Source of the DNA: Candidatus Intricatilinea gracilis
GTDB lineage: Bacteria; Pseudomonadota; Gammaproteobacteria; Burkholderiales; Burkholderiaceae_C
NCBI GenBank assembly: GCA_016702605.1
Contig: JADJDQ010000007.1
Coordinates: 1 to 64,000, forward strand
DNA: 64,000 nt
Direction of reading: 5' to 3'
Every line of letters begins with the position of its first letter. Positions within the stretch are counted from its first letter, which is position 1. A model generated the notes under the pieces. The model saw nothing but the letters and a program-made list of their open reading frames with translations. It made no database searches and was not told the origin of the DNA. Shown here piece after piece: positions 34,459 to 43,217 of this stretch. The position numbers were made by a program, and so were the translations under genes.

Positions 34459-35097
34459 TCAGCCCGACGCGAGCAGGATCTTCAGATCCGCCGCAATCTC
34501 GGCCGGCGTGGCCGCGTGACGGACGTACAGGCGGATGCGACCGCTCGTGTCGAACACGTACGACGCCGCCGTGTGGTCCACCGTGTAGCTCTCGGGCGTC
34601 TTGCCCGGCGCCTTGCGGTAGAACACCTTGAACTCCTTGGCGGCGGCCGCGATCTGCTCGGGGCTGCCACGCAGGCCGATCCAGTTCGGGTCGAAGGCGC
34701 CCACATAGGCCTTGAGCAAGGCGGCGGTGTCGCGGTCGGGGTCAACCGTGACGAAGATGGCCTGCAGCTTGTCGCCATCCTTGCCGAGCAGTTGTTTCAC
34801 TTCCTGCAGGTGGGTGAGTGTGGTCGGGCACACGTCGGGGCATTGCGTGTAGCCGAAGAACACCACGGCCAGCTTGCCCTTGAACTCGCTCAGGTTGCGT
34901 TGTTTGCCGTCGGCGTCGGGCAGATCGAGTGTGCGGGCGTAGTCGGCGCCGGTGATGTCGACCGACTTGAACGGCGGGTGTTCGGGCTTGCTGTCGCAGC
35001 CCGCCAACATCAGGGCGGGGGCAAGACACAGCGCCAGGGCAGCGCCGGCCAGGGCGCGGCGGCGGAACTTGGGCAGACGGACAAGCGGGAAAGTCAC
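34459..35097 (-). CDS. sco1: SCO1/SenC copper chaperone for cytochrome oxidase
   Basis: Delivers copper to the CuA centre of subunit II. Lipoprotein signal ending LMLAGC (Cys34). The thioredoxin fold has the copper ligands CPDVC (in GYTQCPDVCPTTL) and the later His in TVDHTAASYVFD. 212 residues. It overlaps ctaB by four bases and is the last gene of the oxidase assembly run. Confidence 0.95.
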   Translation of the reverse strand: MTFPLVRLPKFRRRALAGAALALCLAPALMLAGCDSKPEHPPFKSVDITGADYARTLDLPDADGKQRNLSEFKGKLAVVFFGYTQCPDVCPTTLTHLQEVKQLLGKDGDKLQAIFVTVDPDRDTAALLKAYVGAFDPNWIGLRGSPEQIAAAAKEFKVFYRKAPGKTPESYTVDHTAASYVFDTSGRIRLYVRHAATPAEIAADLKILLASG

Positions 35098-36107
35098 AAC
35101 CAGGGCCTCAGGTAATGGTCCACCAGCAAGGCGGCGAACAGCAGCGAGAGTTGCAGGATGGAGTACCGGAAGGTCTTGCGCGCCAGCGCCTCGCTGTAAC
35201 TGCGCCAGAGCTGCCAGGCCAGCTGGATGAACCGGGCCCCCAGCAACACGGCGCAGGCCAGATAGAGCCAGCCACTCATGCCCTGCACGAAAGGCAGCAG
35301 TGTCGCGGCGAACAGGACAAAGGTGTAGAGCAGGATCTGCAAGCGCGTGAATTCATTGCCGTGCGTCACAGGCAACATCGGCAATCCGGCGCGTGCGTAG
35401 TCTTCGGCGCGGTACAGCGCCAGTGCCCAGAAGTGCGGCGGCGTCCAAAGAAAGATGATCATGCACAGGATCATCGACTCGGCGCCCACGTCACCCGTCA
35501 TCGCCGCCCAGCCCAGCACCGGCGGCATGGCGCCCGAGGCGCCGCCGATCACGATGTTCTGTGGCGTCAGGGGCTTGAGCACCACCGTGTAGACGATGGC
35601 GTAGCCGACAAACGTGGCCAGCGTCAGCCACATGGTGATCGGGTTGACCCAGACGTACAGCACCACGCCGCCGGCGCCGCACAGGATGGCCGAAAACAGC
35701 AGCGCCTGGTTGCGGCTGAGTTCACCACGCGCCGTGGGCCGCCACGAGGTGCGCTTCATGCGCGAGTCGATGTGCTGCTCGATCAGGCAGTTGAAGGCTG
35801 CTGCAGCGCTGGCCACCAGCCAGATGCCGGCCGAGGCGAGCAGGGCGGTGAACACGTCGCTCCACAGCGGCCTGCCGGGCACGGCCAGCAACATGCCGAT
35901 GAGCGCGCAGAACACGATCAGCTGCACCACACGTGGCTTGGCCAGCGTCATGTACTGGCGCCAGACCGGTCGGCCACTGCTGACTGGCAGCTGTGGCAAG
36001 GCCGAGGGGGTGGAATCGGTTGGGTTGGACATGGCAACAGGGGCCGCGACACCGGGCAGCGTACCCGAACTGTTCAGCGCTGCGGGGCGCGACAAGGGTG
36101 TGGACAT
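35094..36107 (-). CDS. ctaB: Protoheme IX farnesyltransferase
   Basis: Converts heme B to heme O, the step before CtaA. Membrane protein with about nine helices. The prenyltransferase motif is NCLIEQHIDSRMKRTSWRP near residue 105, and the second Asp-rich region lies after FLWTPPHFWALALYR, around AEDYARAGLPMLPV. The first 45 residues are a soluble Ser/Pro-rich extension, and a later start (M26) is possible. Coupled to sco1. Confidence 0.95.
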   Translation of the reverse strand: MSTPLSRPAALNSSGTLPGVAAPVAMSNPTDSTPSALPQLPVSSGRPVWRQYMTLAKPRVVQLIVFCALIGMLLAVPGRPLWSDVFTALLASAGIWLVASAAAAFNCLIEQHIDSRMKRTSWRPTARGELSRNQALLFSAILCGAGGVVLYVWVNPITMWLTLATFVGYAIVYTVVLKPLTPQNIVIGGASGAMPPVLGWAAMTGDVGAESMILCMIIFLWTPPHFWALALYRAEDYARAGLPMLPVTHGNEFTRLQILLYTFVLFAATLLPFVQGMSGWLYLACAVLLGARFIQLAWQLWRSYSEALARKTFRYSILQLSLLFAALLVDHYLRPWL

Positions 36108-36146
36108 GGCGGTGGTCGATCGGTGACGGGTCGGTGAAGAGTTGGT

Positions 36147-37445
36147 TCAAGCCCGGCGGCAAGAATGGGACGGCGTACGGGTGAGCAGGGCCGCCAGCAG
36201 CGCCAGCAGTGCGGCCGCGCCGCCGGTGTGCAGCAAGGCGGCCAGCAACGGCCAGCTGAGCACGACGTTCGACACACCCGTCACCACCTGCGCCACCAGC
36301 AAGGTCAGCACGCCTAGCCAGCCGCGACGCTGCCAGGGCGTGACCTTGGCGCCGCGCAGCCGCCAGGCCACCAGGGCGGCCGCGATCACCAGCACCAGCG
36401 CGCCCACTCGATGACCGAGGTGGATGGCCGTGAGTGCGCTGCTCGCCAGCAGGCTGCCATCGGCGTGACGGCCCAGGTCGCGCAGCACGGTGTAGCCGGC
36501 GGCGAAATCGGCCTCGGGCCACCAGCTGCCGTGGCAGGTGGGAAAGTCGCTGCAGGCCAACACGGCATAGTTGGTGCTCACCCAGCCGCCGAGCGTGATC
36601 TGCGCCAGCAGCAGCAACAGCAGGCCGATCAGCAGGGCCCGCTGGCTCGGGCGCCAGTCATGGCGGCCTTGCGGCCGGACCTGTCGTGTGTCTGCCCCAG
36701 CCAGGGCCGTGGCCCCGTCGCACGACGGTGCGGGGGCGGTTGTTGCCGGGGGGGATACCGTGTCACTCGCCAACATGCCGCGCCGCGCCAGCACGGCCAG
36801 CAGGGCCAGCAGGCCGACACCACCCAGCAGGTGCAGCGTGACGATGGCCGGGTAAAGCTTCATCGTCACCGTGAGGGCGCCGAACGCACCTTGCACACAG
36901 ACCCAGACAAAACACAGGGTGGCCCAGCCGGGTGATGTGGGCGCTGGCGCTGGCGCTGCAGCGCGGGCCGGGCCCGTGCCTGGCTGGAGCTTGCCCGGCG
37001 CGCCGCCACGGCCGGCCCGCCAGTGTGCCCACCAGGCGGCCACCATGATGGCGGTGATCAATGCACCCACGGCGGTGGCCAGGTACCGGTGCACCATCTC
37101 GATCCAGGCCTTGGATTGCGTGACCGGCCCGCTGGGCAAGGCGGCCTCGGCGGCCTCGATCTCGGGGTGGGCACCCAGCGGGCTGGCGCTGGCATAACAG
37201 CCCGGCCAATCGGGGCAACCCAGGCCCGAGTCGCTCAGACGTGTGTAGGCGCCAAACACCACCAGGTCGAAGGTGAGGAACAAGGTCAGCAGCGTGAGCG
37301 ACTGCAGCGGTGCGCGGCGCACACCCGGGCCGCCGCTGCGCCGCCGACGCCAGGTGTCGAGCGCCAGCAGCAACACGGCGAGCACGGCGCCGATGGCGGC
37401 AATGGTGGCGCCGGGGCTCAGGTCCACCGGAGCGGTCACGCTCAT
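36147..37445 (-). CDS. ctaA: Heme A synthase (COX15/CtaA)
   Basis: Oxidises the C8 methyl of heme O to give heme A. Eight membrane segments. Conserved motifs include GAYTRLSDSGLGCPDWPGCY with the cysteine pair, EMVHRYLATAVG with a heme-ligand His, and LGHRVGALVL with a second. A variable Pro/Ala stretch sits in the central loop. Start chosen at 37445 (MSVTAPVDL), six bases after the stop of the upstream gene; 37472 would overlap it. Confidence 0.94.
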   Translation of the reverse strand: MSVTAPVDLSPGATIAAIGAVLAVLLLALDTWRRRRSGGPGVRRAPLQSLTLLTLFLTFDLVVFGAYTRLSDSGLGCPDWPGCYASASPLGAHPEIEAAEAALPSGPVTQSKAWIEMVHRYLATAVGALITAIMVAAWWAHWRAGRGGAPGKLQPGTGPARAAAPAPAPTSPGWATLCFVWVCVQGAFGALTVTMKLYPAIVTLHLLGGVGLLALLAVLARRGMLASDTVSPPATTAPAPSCDGATALAGADTRQVRPQGRHDWRPSQRALLIGLLLLLLAQITLGGWVSTNYAVLACSDFPTCHGSWWPEADFAAGYTVLRDLGRHADGSLLASSALTAIHLGHRVGALVLVIAAALVAWRLRGAKVTPWQRRGWLGVLTLLVAQVVTGVSNVVLSWPLLAALLHTGGAAALLALLAALLTRTPSHSCRRA

Positions 37446-37450
37446 GGCGG

Positions 37451-38149
37451 TCAACGCCCCGCCTTGTCCCACGAGGACGACGCGCGCAGCAGGCGTTCGA
37501 GGTCACGCTTGACGCGGCTGGGCTCGAACCTGGCCGGGAACCGCATCATCCAGTTGCCCATCGGGTCGACCAGATAGAGCTGCTGCTCCAGTGCATGGCC
37601 TGTGTCGGGTTGCAGCCAGTTGGCCAGGGCGTCGCGCTGCACATGCAGCACCGTGGCCTTGGCCAGGGCAGGCAACAAGGCCGGGCGCACCGGTGTGTCA
37701 CCGGTGACGAGCCAGACGCGGTCGACACGTTCCATCTCCTTGCCCAGCGTTTCGCGCAGCTGGCGCTGGGTGTAGAGCAACTGCTCACACTGCGCATCAC
37801 AGTTGCCGTCACCCACCACGACGAGTAGCCACTGGCCCCGCAAGGCCTGTGGATCGACCGCCTGACCCTGCTCGGTGCGCAGCGCCAGGGCGCTGGCCGG
37901 GGGCAGGGGTTTGGGTGTGACCAGCGTGCCGTAGTTGCTGCGCCCCTGCGGGCGCACCACGTAGTAGGTGAAATACGAGGCCACCACCGGCGCCGAGCAG
38001 ATGAGCAGCAGCAGGATCATCTTGATGCGCCCGCTGCGGCGGGTGGCGTCGTCGATCACCTGGGCGGGCAGGTCGTGCACTGTCAGGCTGAGCGATTCGC
38101 CGGGCTCATGGCGTGCTGAATCGGAGGCGGATGATTTGGAACCAGACAT
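37451..38149 (-). CDS. Membrane-anchored thioredoxin-fold protein of the oxidase cluster
   Basis: 232 residues with one membrane helix (about 45-65, IKMILLLLICSAPVVASYFTYYV) and a periplasmic domain. GDGNCDAQCEQLLYTQRQL places two cysteines four apart (CDAQC), like the copper site of SCO proteins, but the later SCO histidine was not identified. It overlaps surf1 by 44 bases. It is found in this place in many Burkholderiales oxidase clusters, so a role in copper or cysteine handling during assembly is inferred. Confidence 0.75.
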   Translation of the reverse strand: MSGSKSSASDSARHEPGESLSLTVHDLPAQVIDDATRRSGRIKMILLLLICSAPVVASYFTYYVVRPQGRSNYGTLVTPKPLPPASALALRTEQGQAVDPQALRGQWLLVVVGDGNCDAQCEQLLYTQRQLRETLGKEMERVDRVWLVTGDTPVRPALLPALAKATVLHVQRDALANWLQPDTGHALEQQLYLVDPMGNWMMRFPARFEPSRVKRDLERLLRASSSWDKAGR

Positions 38150-39011
38150 AGAGGATGACGATCAGGGCGCAGAGCGCGAACCACTGGGTGGCGTAGCCGT
38201 AGTGTTTGTCGATGTCGACCGCCGGCTTGGGCCAGTCGCGCCGCAACTCGGGTGCAGTGTCGACTGGCAGCGCCGCCGCACTCGCTTGCGCGGTGTGGTC
38301 GGCACCGGCGGTGCTGCGGTCGACCGGCGTGTCGACCGAGGTATCGGTGCCACGGTCGGCAGCTTGTTCCACATCGGGGTCGAGTTGCACGATCAGCAGG
38401 GGCAACACGGTCAGCCCCACGCTGCGACCGTATTCGACCACGTCGAGGTTCTGTCGGATGTGGCCGGAGTCGCCGCCGCTGCCCAGGCTGAAGGTGCGGG
38501 CCGGCGCCCGGCTGATGCGGCCGGTGAAGTGGACCACACCCTTGGCTTCGGGTGGTGATGGCACGCGGCTGCGGTCTCGTGCGTCACGTGGCCACCAGCC
38601 ACGTTGCACCATTGCCACGCGGCCATCACTCAGGCGCAGCGGGGTGTAGAGGTAGAAGCCCGGCCGGCCGTCCATCTGGCGGTTGTCGAGCAAGACGCTG
38701 GCTTCGTTGATCCAGCGGCCGCTGAGCTCGATGCGTCGGTCGAGGTGTGCCGCCAGTTGTTGCTCGACCTGCTGCCTGGCAGCTTGCTCGAGCGGGGCTG
38801 CACCGGCGCCTTGTGCCTCCACAACCGGTGCCGGTCCGGCGAGTTGCATGGCCGTGATCGGCGCCAGGGCGACACGGGTTTCGAGCGCACTGGCCAGGGC
38901 GATCTTCTGCCTGGCCCGGTCGAGCTGCCACAGCCCGAGTGCTGCCATCGCGCAGGCCGCCAGCAGGGCCGCCACCGCAATCATCCAGCGTGAGCGTATA
39001 CCCGCAGTCAC
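38106..39011 (-). CDS. SURF1-family oxidase assembly protein
   Basis: Inner-membrane factor that helps insert heme A in subunit I. Two membrane segments at the ends (WMIAVAALLAACAMAALGLWQL and WFALCALIVILYVWFQII), with a periplasmic domain between. Family motifs WQLDRARQK, RPGFYLYTPLRL, VQRGWWPRD and the C-terminal HYGYATQWFAL are present. GTG at 39011 is the likely start (VTAGIRSRWM); ATG at 38984 is an alternative. An unusually long Asp/Thr/Ala-rich loop precedes the second helix. Confidence 0.88.
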   Translation of the reverse strand: MTAGIRSRWMIAVAALLAACAMAALGLWQLDRARQKIALASALETRVALAPITAMQLAGPAPVVEAQGAGAAPLEQAARQQVEQQLAAHLDRRIELSGRWINEASVLLDNRQMDGRPGFYLYTPLRLSDGRVAMVQRGWWPRDARDRSRVPSPPEAKGVVHFTGRISRAPARTFSLGSGGDSGHIRQNLDVVEYGRSVGLTVLPLLIVQLDPDVEQAADRGTDTSVDTPVDRSTAGADHTAQASAAALPVDTAPELRRDWPKPAVDIDKHYGYATQWFALCALIVILYVWFQIIRLRFSTP

Positions 39012-39065
39012 GGCCGCATCTCTGCCGGTCCGAGCGTGACGAGGATGCAATACAGTGGCGGCATC

Positions 39066-39299
39066 ATGAAATTCATCGTCGTGTCGGGCCTGGTTCTGGT
39101 GGTGATCGCCTTGGCGAGTGCCGGTGTGTTCATGCTCAAGCGACCGGGTGGTCAACCCGCCGACAAGGGCTCCGCCGATGGCCGCATGGCCAAGGCACTG
39201 GCCGTTCGGGTCGGACTGTCGGTGGCCTTGTTCTTGTTCGTGTTGTTCGCCGCGATGATGGGCTGGATCCGGCCCGGTGGCCTGCCGCTGATGCGTTGA
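39066..39299 (+). CDS. Twin-transmembrane small protein (DUF2909-like)
   Basis: 77 residues, two membrane helices (2-24 and 47-66) joined by a short charged loop. It stands on the plus strand between surf1 and ctaE, as in many Burkholderiales oxidase clusters. Start at 39066 (MKFIVVSGLVLVV). A structural or assembly role with the oxidase is inferred from position only. Confidence 0.8.
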   Translation: MKFIVVSGLVLVVIALASAGVFMLKRPGGQPADKGSADGRMAKALAVRVGLSVALFLFVLFAAMMGWIRPGGLPLMR

Positions 39300-39359
39300 C
39301 GCCAGCCTTTGCGGCGTCAGCGACGCTGCCATCGACCGCGATGACAAGAGCGGACAAAT

Positions 39360-39387
39360 GACAAGAGCGCCTTCGGGCGCTCTTGTC
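39360..39387. terminator. Bidirectional terminator between ctaE and the twin-TM gene
   Basis: Perfect 12-bp stem GACAAGAGCGCC / GGCGCTCTTGTC with a TTCG loop, between two convergent genes. Confidence 0.85.
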
Positions 39388-39432
39388 GTTCAGCGGTGGC
39401 CAGGTGCCGCGGACCCGCCGCGGCGCGCTGGT

Positions 39433-40314
39433 TCAGAGCCAGTAGACGATGAGGTACAGGCCCAGCCACACCACGTCGACGAAGTGCCAGTACCAGGCTG
39501 CACCTTCGAAGCCGAAGTGGCGCTCGGGGCTGAAGTGGCCCTTTTGCAGCCGCAGGGTGATGAACAGCAGCATCAGCATGCCCACGAAGACGTGGAAGCC
39601 GTGGAAGCCCGTCAGCATGAAGAAGGTCGAGCCGTAGACACCCGAGGTCAGCTTGAGGTTGAGCTCGTTGTAGGCGTGGGCATATTCGTAGCCTTGCAGA
39701 CCCAGGAAGGAGATGCCCAGCAGCACGGTAAACCACATCCAGCCGACAGCCTTGGCGCGTTGCCCGGCGATGAGGGCGTGGTGGGCGATGGTCAGTGTCA
39801 CACCCGAGCTGAGCAGGATGGCGGTGTTGATCGTGGGGATGGGCCACGGGCCCATGGTGGTGAAGGGTTCGACCAGGCCGCTGGGCGCACCCGTCATGCC
39901 GACGCCGCTGCTGGGCCAGATGGCCTTGAAATCGGGCCACAACAAGGCGTTCTCGAGGCTGCCCAGGCTCGGTACCGACTGGGCGCGGGCCCAGTACAGG
40001 GCGCCGAAGAAGGCCGCGAAGAACATCACCTCCGAGAAGATGAACCAGCTCATGCTCCAGCGGAACGACACGTCGATGCGGTCGCTGTACAGGCCGCCTT
40101 CACTTTCACCGGCGGCTTCGCCGAACCACTGGCGCAGCACGACTGCCACCCACAACAGGCCGAACAGCAGCGAATACGCGCCCCAGCCGTGGCCGTTGAC
40201 CCACTGGCTGGCGCCCAGCACGACGAAGAGCAGGCCCAGGGCCATCATCGCCGGGTGGCGTGACGGTGCGGGTACGTAGTAGTAGGGCGTTGCGCCTTGG
40301 GGGCTAGCGGACAT
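39433..40314 (-). CDS. ctaE: Cytochrome c oxidase subunit III
   Basis: Seven-helix integral subunit of the heme-copper oxidase. SRHPAMMALGLLFVVLG near the start, then VSFRWSMSWFIFSEVMFFAAFFGALYW (conserved Glu facing subunit I), TGFHGFHVFVGMLMLLF and the closing EGAAWYWHFVDVVWLGLYLIVYW are all typical. 293 residues, unbroken. Last structural gene of the ctaC-ctaD-ctaG-ctaE run. Confidence 0.97.
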   Translation of the reverse strand: MSASPQGATPYYYVPAPSRHPAMMALGLLFVVLGASQWVNGHGWGAYSLLFGLLWVAVVLRQWFGEAAGESEGGLYSDRIDVSFRWSMSWFIFSEVMFFAAFFGALYWARAQSVPSLGSLENALLWPDFKAIWPSSGVGMTGAPSGLVEPFTTMGPWPIPTINTAILLSSGVTLTIAHHALIAGQRAKAVGWMWFTVLLGISFLGLQGYEYAHAYNELNLKLTSGVYGSTFFMLTGFHGFHVFVGMLMLLFITLRLQKGHFSPERHFGFEGAAWYWHFVDVVWLGLYLIVYWL

Positions 40315-40393
40315 CTTTGGGGTCTCCTGCAGGAACTTGGTCGAAACGTGAGAACTGGTCTTGGTGGGCGAAGGCTGCCGGTGCGTGCCGCCG

Positions 40394-40688
40394 TCAGCTG
40401 GCTGCGACGCCGCTGCCCACGACCCAGTGGATCAAGGTGATGAGGGCGATCACGAACAACACCGCGGCCAATACGCCAGCGACGATGACGTGCACCGGGT
40501 TGAGCTTGCCGACGTCGTTGGCGTAGTCGGCGCCGCGCCGGATGCCGAAGAACGACCAGGCCACGGCGCGAGCGGTCTGGAAGGAACGAGCCCTTGCGTT
40601 GTGCCGCAGCGGCCAGGTCGGATCGTGCGGCCGTCCTGGGCTCGGGCCTGGCAGCCTTGCCTGGCGGGATGGGTGTCTTGGCGGACAT
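40394..40688 (-). CDS. DUF2970 small membrane protein, one apparent frameshift
   Basis: Starts MSAKTPIPPGKAARPEPR at 40688. After an extra base near 40585-40590 the other frame gives VAWSFFGIRRGADYANDVG, then one membrane helix (VIVAGVLAAVLFVIALITLIHWVV), ending in VAAS at 40394. Total about 97 residues. DUF2970 proteins occupy this slot between ctaG and ctaE in betaproteobacteria. The helix and the conserved RRG block are intact, so the break is probably a sequence error. Confidence 0.75.
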
Positions 40689-40715
40689 GGTGCCGGTCTG
40701 TGTCGACTGACTGGT

Positions 40716-41363
40716 TCAGCTGCGACGTGCGGCGGCTGCCTGCGGCACGGCCTGATCGGCGCGTGCCTGCGGCGCGGCCGGCACCTTGCCGCCGACCTCG
40801 AAGAAGGTGTAGGACAAGGTGATGGTGGTCACGTCCTTGGGCAGCTTGGGGTCGATCACGAAGGTCACCGGCCAGTGCCTGGCTTCACCCGGCTGCAGCG
40901 TGTATTCGTTGAAGCAGAAACACTCGAGCTTGTTGAAGTGGGCCCCTGCGCTCATGGGGGCATAACTGGCGATGGCCTGGGCACGCATGACACGGCCCTG
41001 CACGTTCTTGAAGTCGTACATCACCGTGGTGACGGCGCCCGGATGCACCTGCACCGACCCCTGCGCCGGCTTGAACTGCCACGGCCCGCGCGCATTGGCG
41101 TCGAACTCGACCGTGATCAGGCGGCTGGTGTCGACCTGGCTGTTCTTGCGCACCTCGTCCACGTCCTGCCGTTTGCCTTCGCGTTCGGTCAGGGTCAGCA
41201 CGTTGATGCCCAGGGCTTCACACGCGGCCTTGTAGATCGGCACCAGCGCGTAGCCGAAGCCGAACATCAAGGTCGCCACCACCACCAGCTTGCCCAGCAT
41301 GGTGGTGTTGTCGTGCCGCAGCATGCGGGCCAGCGCGGCGGGTGAAGGTGAAGTGGTCGACAT
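40716..41363 (-). CDS. ctaG: Cytochrome c oxidase assembly protein CtaG (Cox11)
   Basis: Copper chaperone for the CuB site of subunit I. One N-terminal helix (LGKLVVVATLMFGFGYALVPIY) and a periplasmic immunoglobulin-like domain with the copper motif ECFCFNEYTL and the following FVIDPKLP. The Cys in IYKAACEALG after the helix is also conserved. The C-terminal Ala/Gln-rich tail is extra. 215 residues. Confidence 0.95.
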   Translation of the reverse strand: MSTTSPSPAALARMLRHDNTTMLGKLVVVATLMFGFGYALVPIYKAACEALGINVLTLTEREGKRQDVDEVRKNSQVDTSRLITVEFDANARGPWQFKPAQGSVQVHPGAVTTVMYDFKNVQGRVMRAQAIASYAPMSAGAHFNKLECFCFNEYTLQPGEARHWPVTFVIDPKLPKDVTTITLSYTFFEVGGKVPAAPQARADQAVPQAAAARRS

Positions 41364-41413
41364 CGGCGGGCAGAGGATCGGAACGCGGCGCGGCGGGCCA
41401 GGCTGCAGCGGGC

Positions 41414-41539
41414 TCAGCGCCCGAGCAGCACCACCTTGGCGACGAATCCGACGAAGAAGACCACGGCCACGCTGGCCAGGATCAGCCCGAGCTTGACGTT
41501 GGCGCGTTTGTCGTTCGAGGTCACGGTGGGCTCGCTCAT
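41414..41539 (-). CDS. Cytochrome oxidase small assembly protein
   Basis: 41 residues: a charged N-terminus (MSEPTVTSNDKRANVKL), then one membrane helix ending FVAKVVLLGR. Sits between ctaD and ctaG, ten bases after ctaD. Tiny proteins of this form are regularly found here in Burkholderiales. A structural role is inferred from position. Confidence 0.75.
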   Translation of the reverse strand: MSEPTVTSNDKRANVKLGLILASVAVVFFVGFVAKVVLLGR

Positions 41540-41549
41540 GGGGTCGGGC

Positions 41550-43190
41550 TCAGGGCACGATGCGGCTGGCGCTCGCGTCGAGGTTGGGCGGGGTCTCGAA
41601 GGTGTGGAAGGGCGCCGGCGACGGCACTTCCCACTCGAGGCCTTCGGCACCGTCCCAAGGCTTTTGCGGCGCCTTCTCGCCCTTGCCCATCATCATGGGC
41701 AGCGCGACGGCAAAGAAGAAGTACACCTGCAGCAGACCGAAGGCGAAGGCGCCGACCGAGGCGATTGCGTTGAAGTCGGTGAACTGCATCGGGTAGTCGG
41801 CATAACGACGCGGCATGCCGGCCAGACCCAGGAAGTGCATCGGGAAGAACGTGACGTTGAAGGCGATCAGCGAGCCCCAGAAGTGGATCTTGCCGCGCGT
41901 CTCGGAGTACATGACGCCGGTCCACTTGGGGCCCCAGTAGTACACGCCCGAGAACATGGCGAAGAGTGAGCCGGCCACCAGCACGTAGTGGAAGTGCGCC
42001 ACCACGTAGTAGGTGTCCTGCAGCTGGATGTCGATCGGCGCCATCGACAGGATCAGGCCGGTGAAGCCGCCCATCGAGAACACGAAGATGAAACCCACGG
42101 CCCAGAGCATGGGTGTCTCGAAGGTCATCGAGCCGCGCCACATGGTGGCGATCCAGTTGAACACCTTCACGCCGGTGGGCACCGAGATCAGCATCGTGGC
42201 GTACATGAAGAACAGCTGGCCGGTGAGCGGCATGCCGGTCGTGTACATGTGGTGCGCCCACACGATGAACGACAGGATGGCGATCGACGAGGTGGCATAC
42301 ACCATCGACGAATAACCGAACAGCTTCTTGCGTGCGAAGGCCGGCACCACATGGCTGACGATGCCGAAGGCCGGCAGGATCATGATGTAGACCTCGGGGT
42401 GACCGAAGAACCAGAAGATGTGCTGGTACATGATCGGATCACCGCCACCGGCGGGATTGAAGAAGCTGGTGCCGAAGTGGCGATCCGTCAGCGTCATGGT
42501 GATGGCGCCGGCCAGCACGGGCATCACGGCGATCAGCAGGTAGGCGGTGATCAGCCAGGTCCAGCAGAACATCGGCATCTTCATCAGCGTCATGCGCGGG
42601 GCGCGCATGTTGAGGATGGTGACGATGATGTTGATCGAACCCATGATCGACGAGGCGCCCAGGATGTGCATCGCGAAGATGCCGGCGTCCATCGACGGGC
42701 CCATCTGCAGCGTCAGCGGCGCGTAGAGCGTCCAGCCCGCGGCGGGTGCGCCGCCGGGCATGAAGAAACTCGTCACCAGCATGATGGCGGCCGGGATCAT
42801 CAGCCAGAAGCTGAAGTTGTTCATGCGTGCAAAGGCCATGTCCGCCGCACCGATCTGCAGCGGGATCATCCAGTTCGCGAAGCCCACGAAGGCCGGCATG
42901 ATGGCGCCGAACACCATGATGAGGCCATGCATGGTGGTGAACTGGTTGAACAGCTCGGGGTTCACGAACTGCAGGCCGGGCTGGAACAACTCGGCGCGGA
43001 TCAGCAGTGCCAACACGCCACCGATCATCAGCATCGTGAAGGCGAACAGCAGGTACAGCGTGCCGATGTCCTTGTGGTTGGTGGCGAAGACCCAGCGACG
43101 CCAGCCGTGCGGCGCGCCGTGATGGTCATCGTGGTCGTGGGCGTGGTCGTTGCCGTGTGCGTGACCGCCGGGATGGAGAACTGCGCTCAT
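41550..43190 (-). CDS. ctaD: Cytochrome c oxidase subunit I
   Basis: Catalytic subunit with heme a and the heme a3-CuB centre; 12 membrane helices in 546 residues. Ligands are visible in TTMHGLIMVFG, in FGHPEVYIMILPAFG (His-Tyr cross-link and the proton-channel Glu), in WAHHMYTTGM (CuB histidines) and in VAHFHYVLVAG (both hemes). The N-terminal His/Asp-rich stretch is an extension. First-rank evidence for an aa3-type oxidase together with ctaA and ctaB. Confidence 0.98.
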   Translation of the reverse strand: MSAVLHPGGHAHGNDHAHDHDDHHGAPHGWRRWVFATNHKDIGTLYLLFAFTMLMIGGVLALLIRAELFQPGLQFVNPELFNQFTTMHGLIMVFGAIMPAFVGFANWMIPLQIGAADMAFARMNNFSFWLMIPAAIMLVTSFFMPGGAPAAGWTLYAPLTLQMGPSMDAGIFAMHILGASSIMGSINIIVTILNMRAPRMTLMKMPMFCWTWLITAYLLIAVMPVLAGAITMTLTDRHFGTSFFNPAGGGDPIMYQHIFWFFGHPEVYIMILPAFGIVSHVVPAFARKKLFGYSSMVYATSSIAILSFIVWAHHMYTTGMPLTGQLFFMYATMLISVPTGVKVFNWIATMWRGSMTFETPMLWAVGFIFVFSMGGFTGLILSMAPIDIQLQDTYYVVAHFHYVLVAGSLFAMFSGVYYWGPKWTGVMYSETRGKIHFWGSLIAFNVTFFPMHFLGLAGMPRRYADYPMQFTDFNAIASVGAFAFGLLQVYFFFAVALPMMMGKGEKAPQKPWDGAEGLEWEVPSPAPFHTFETPPNLDASASRIVP

Positions 43191-43217
43191 AGATGGATTC
43201 CTCTCGTCTCGGCCTGA

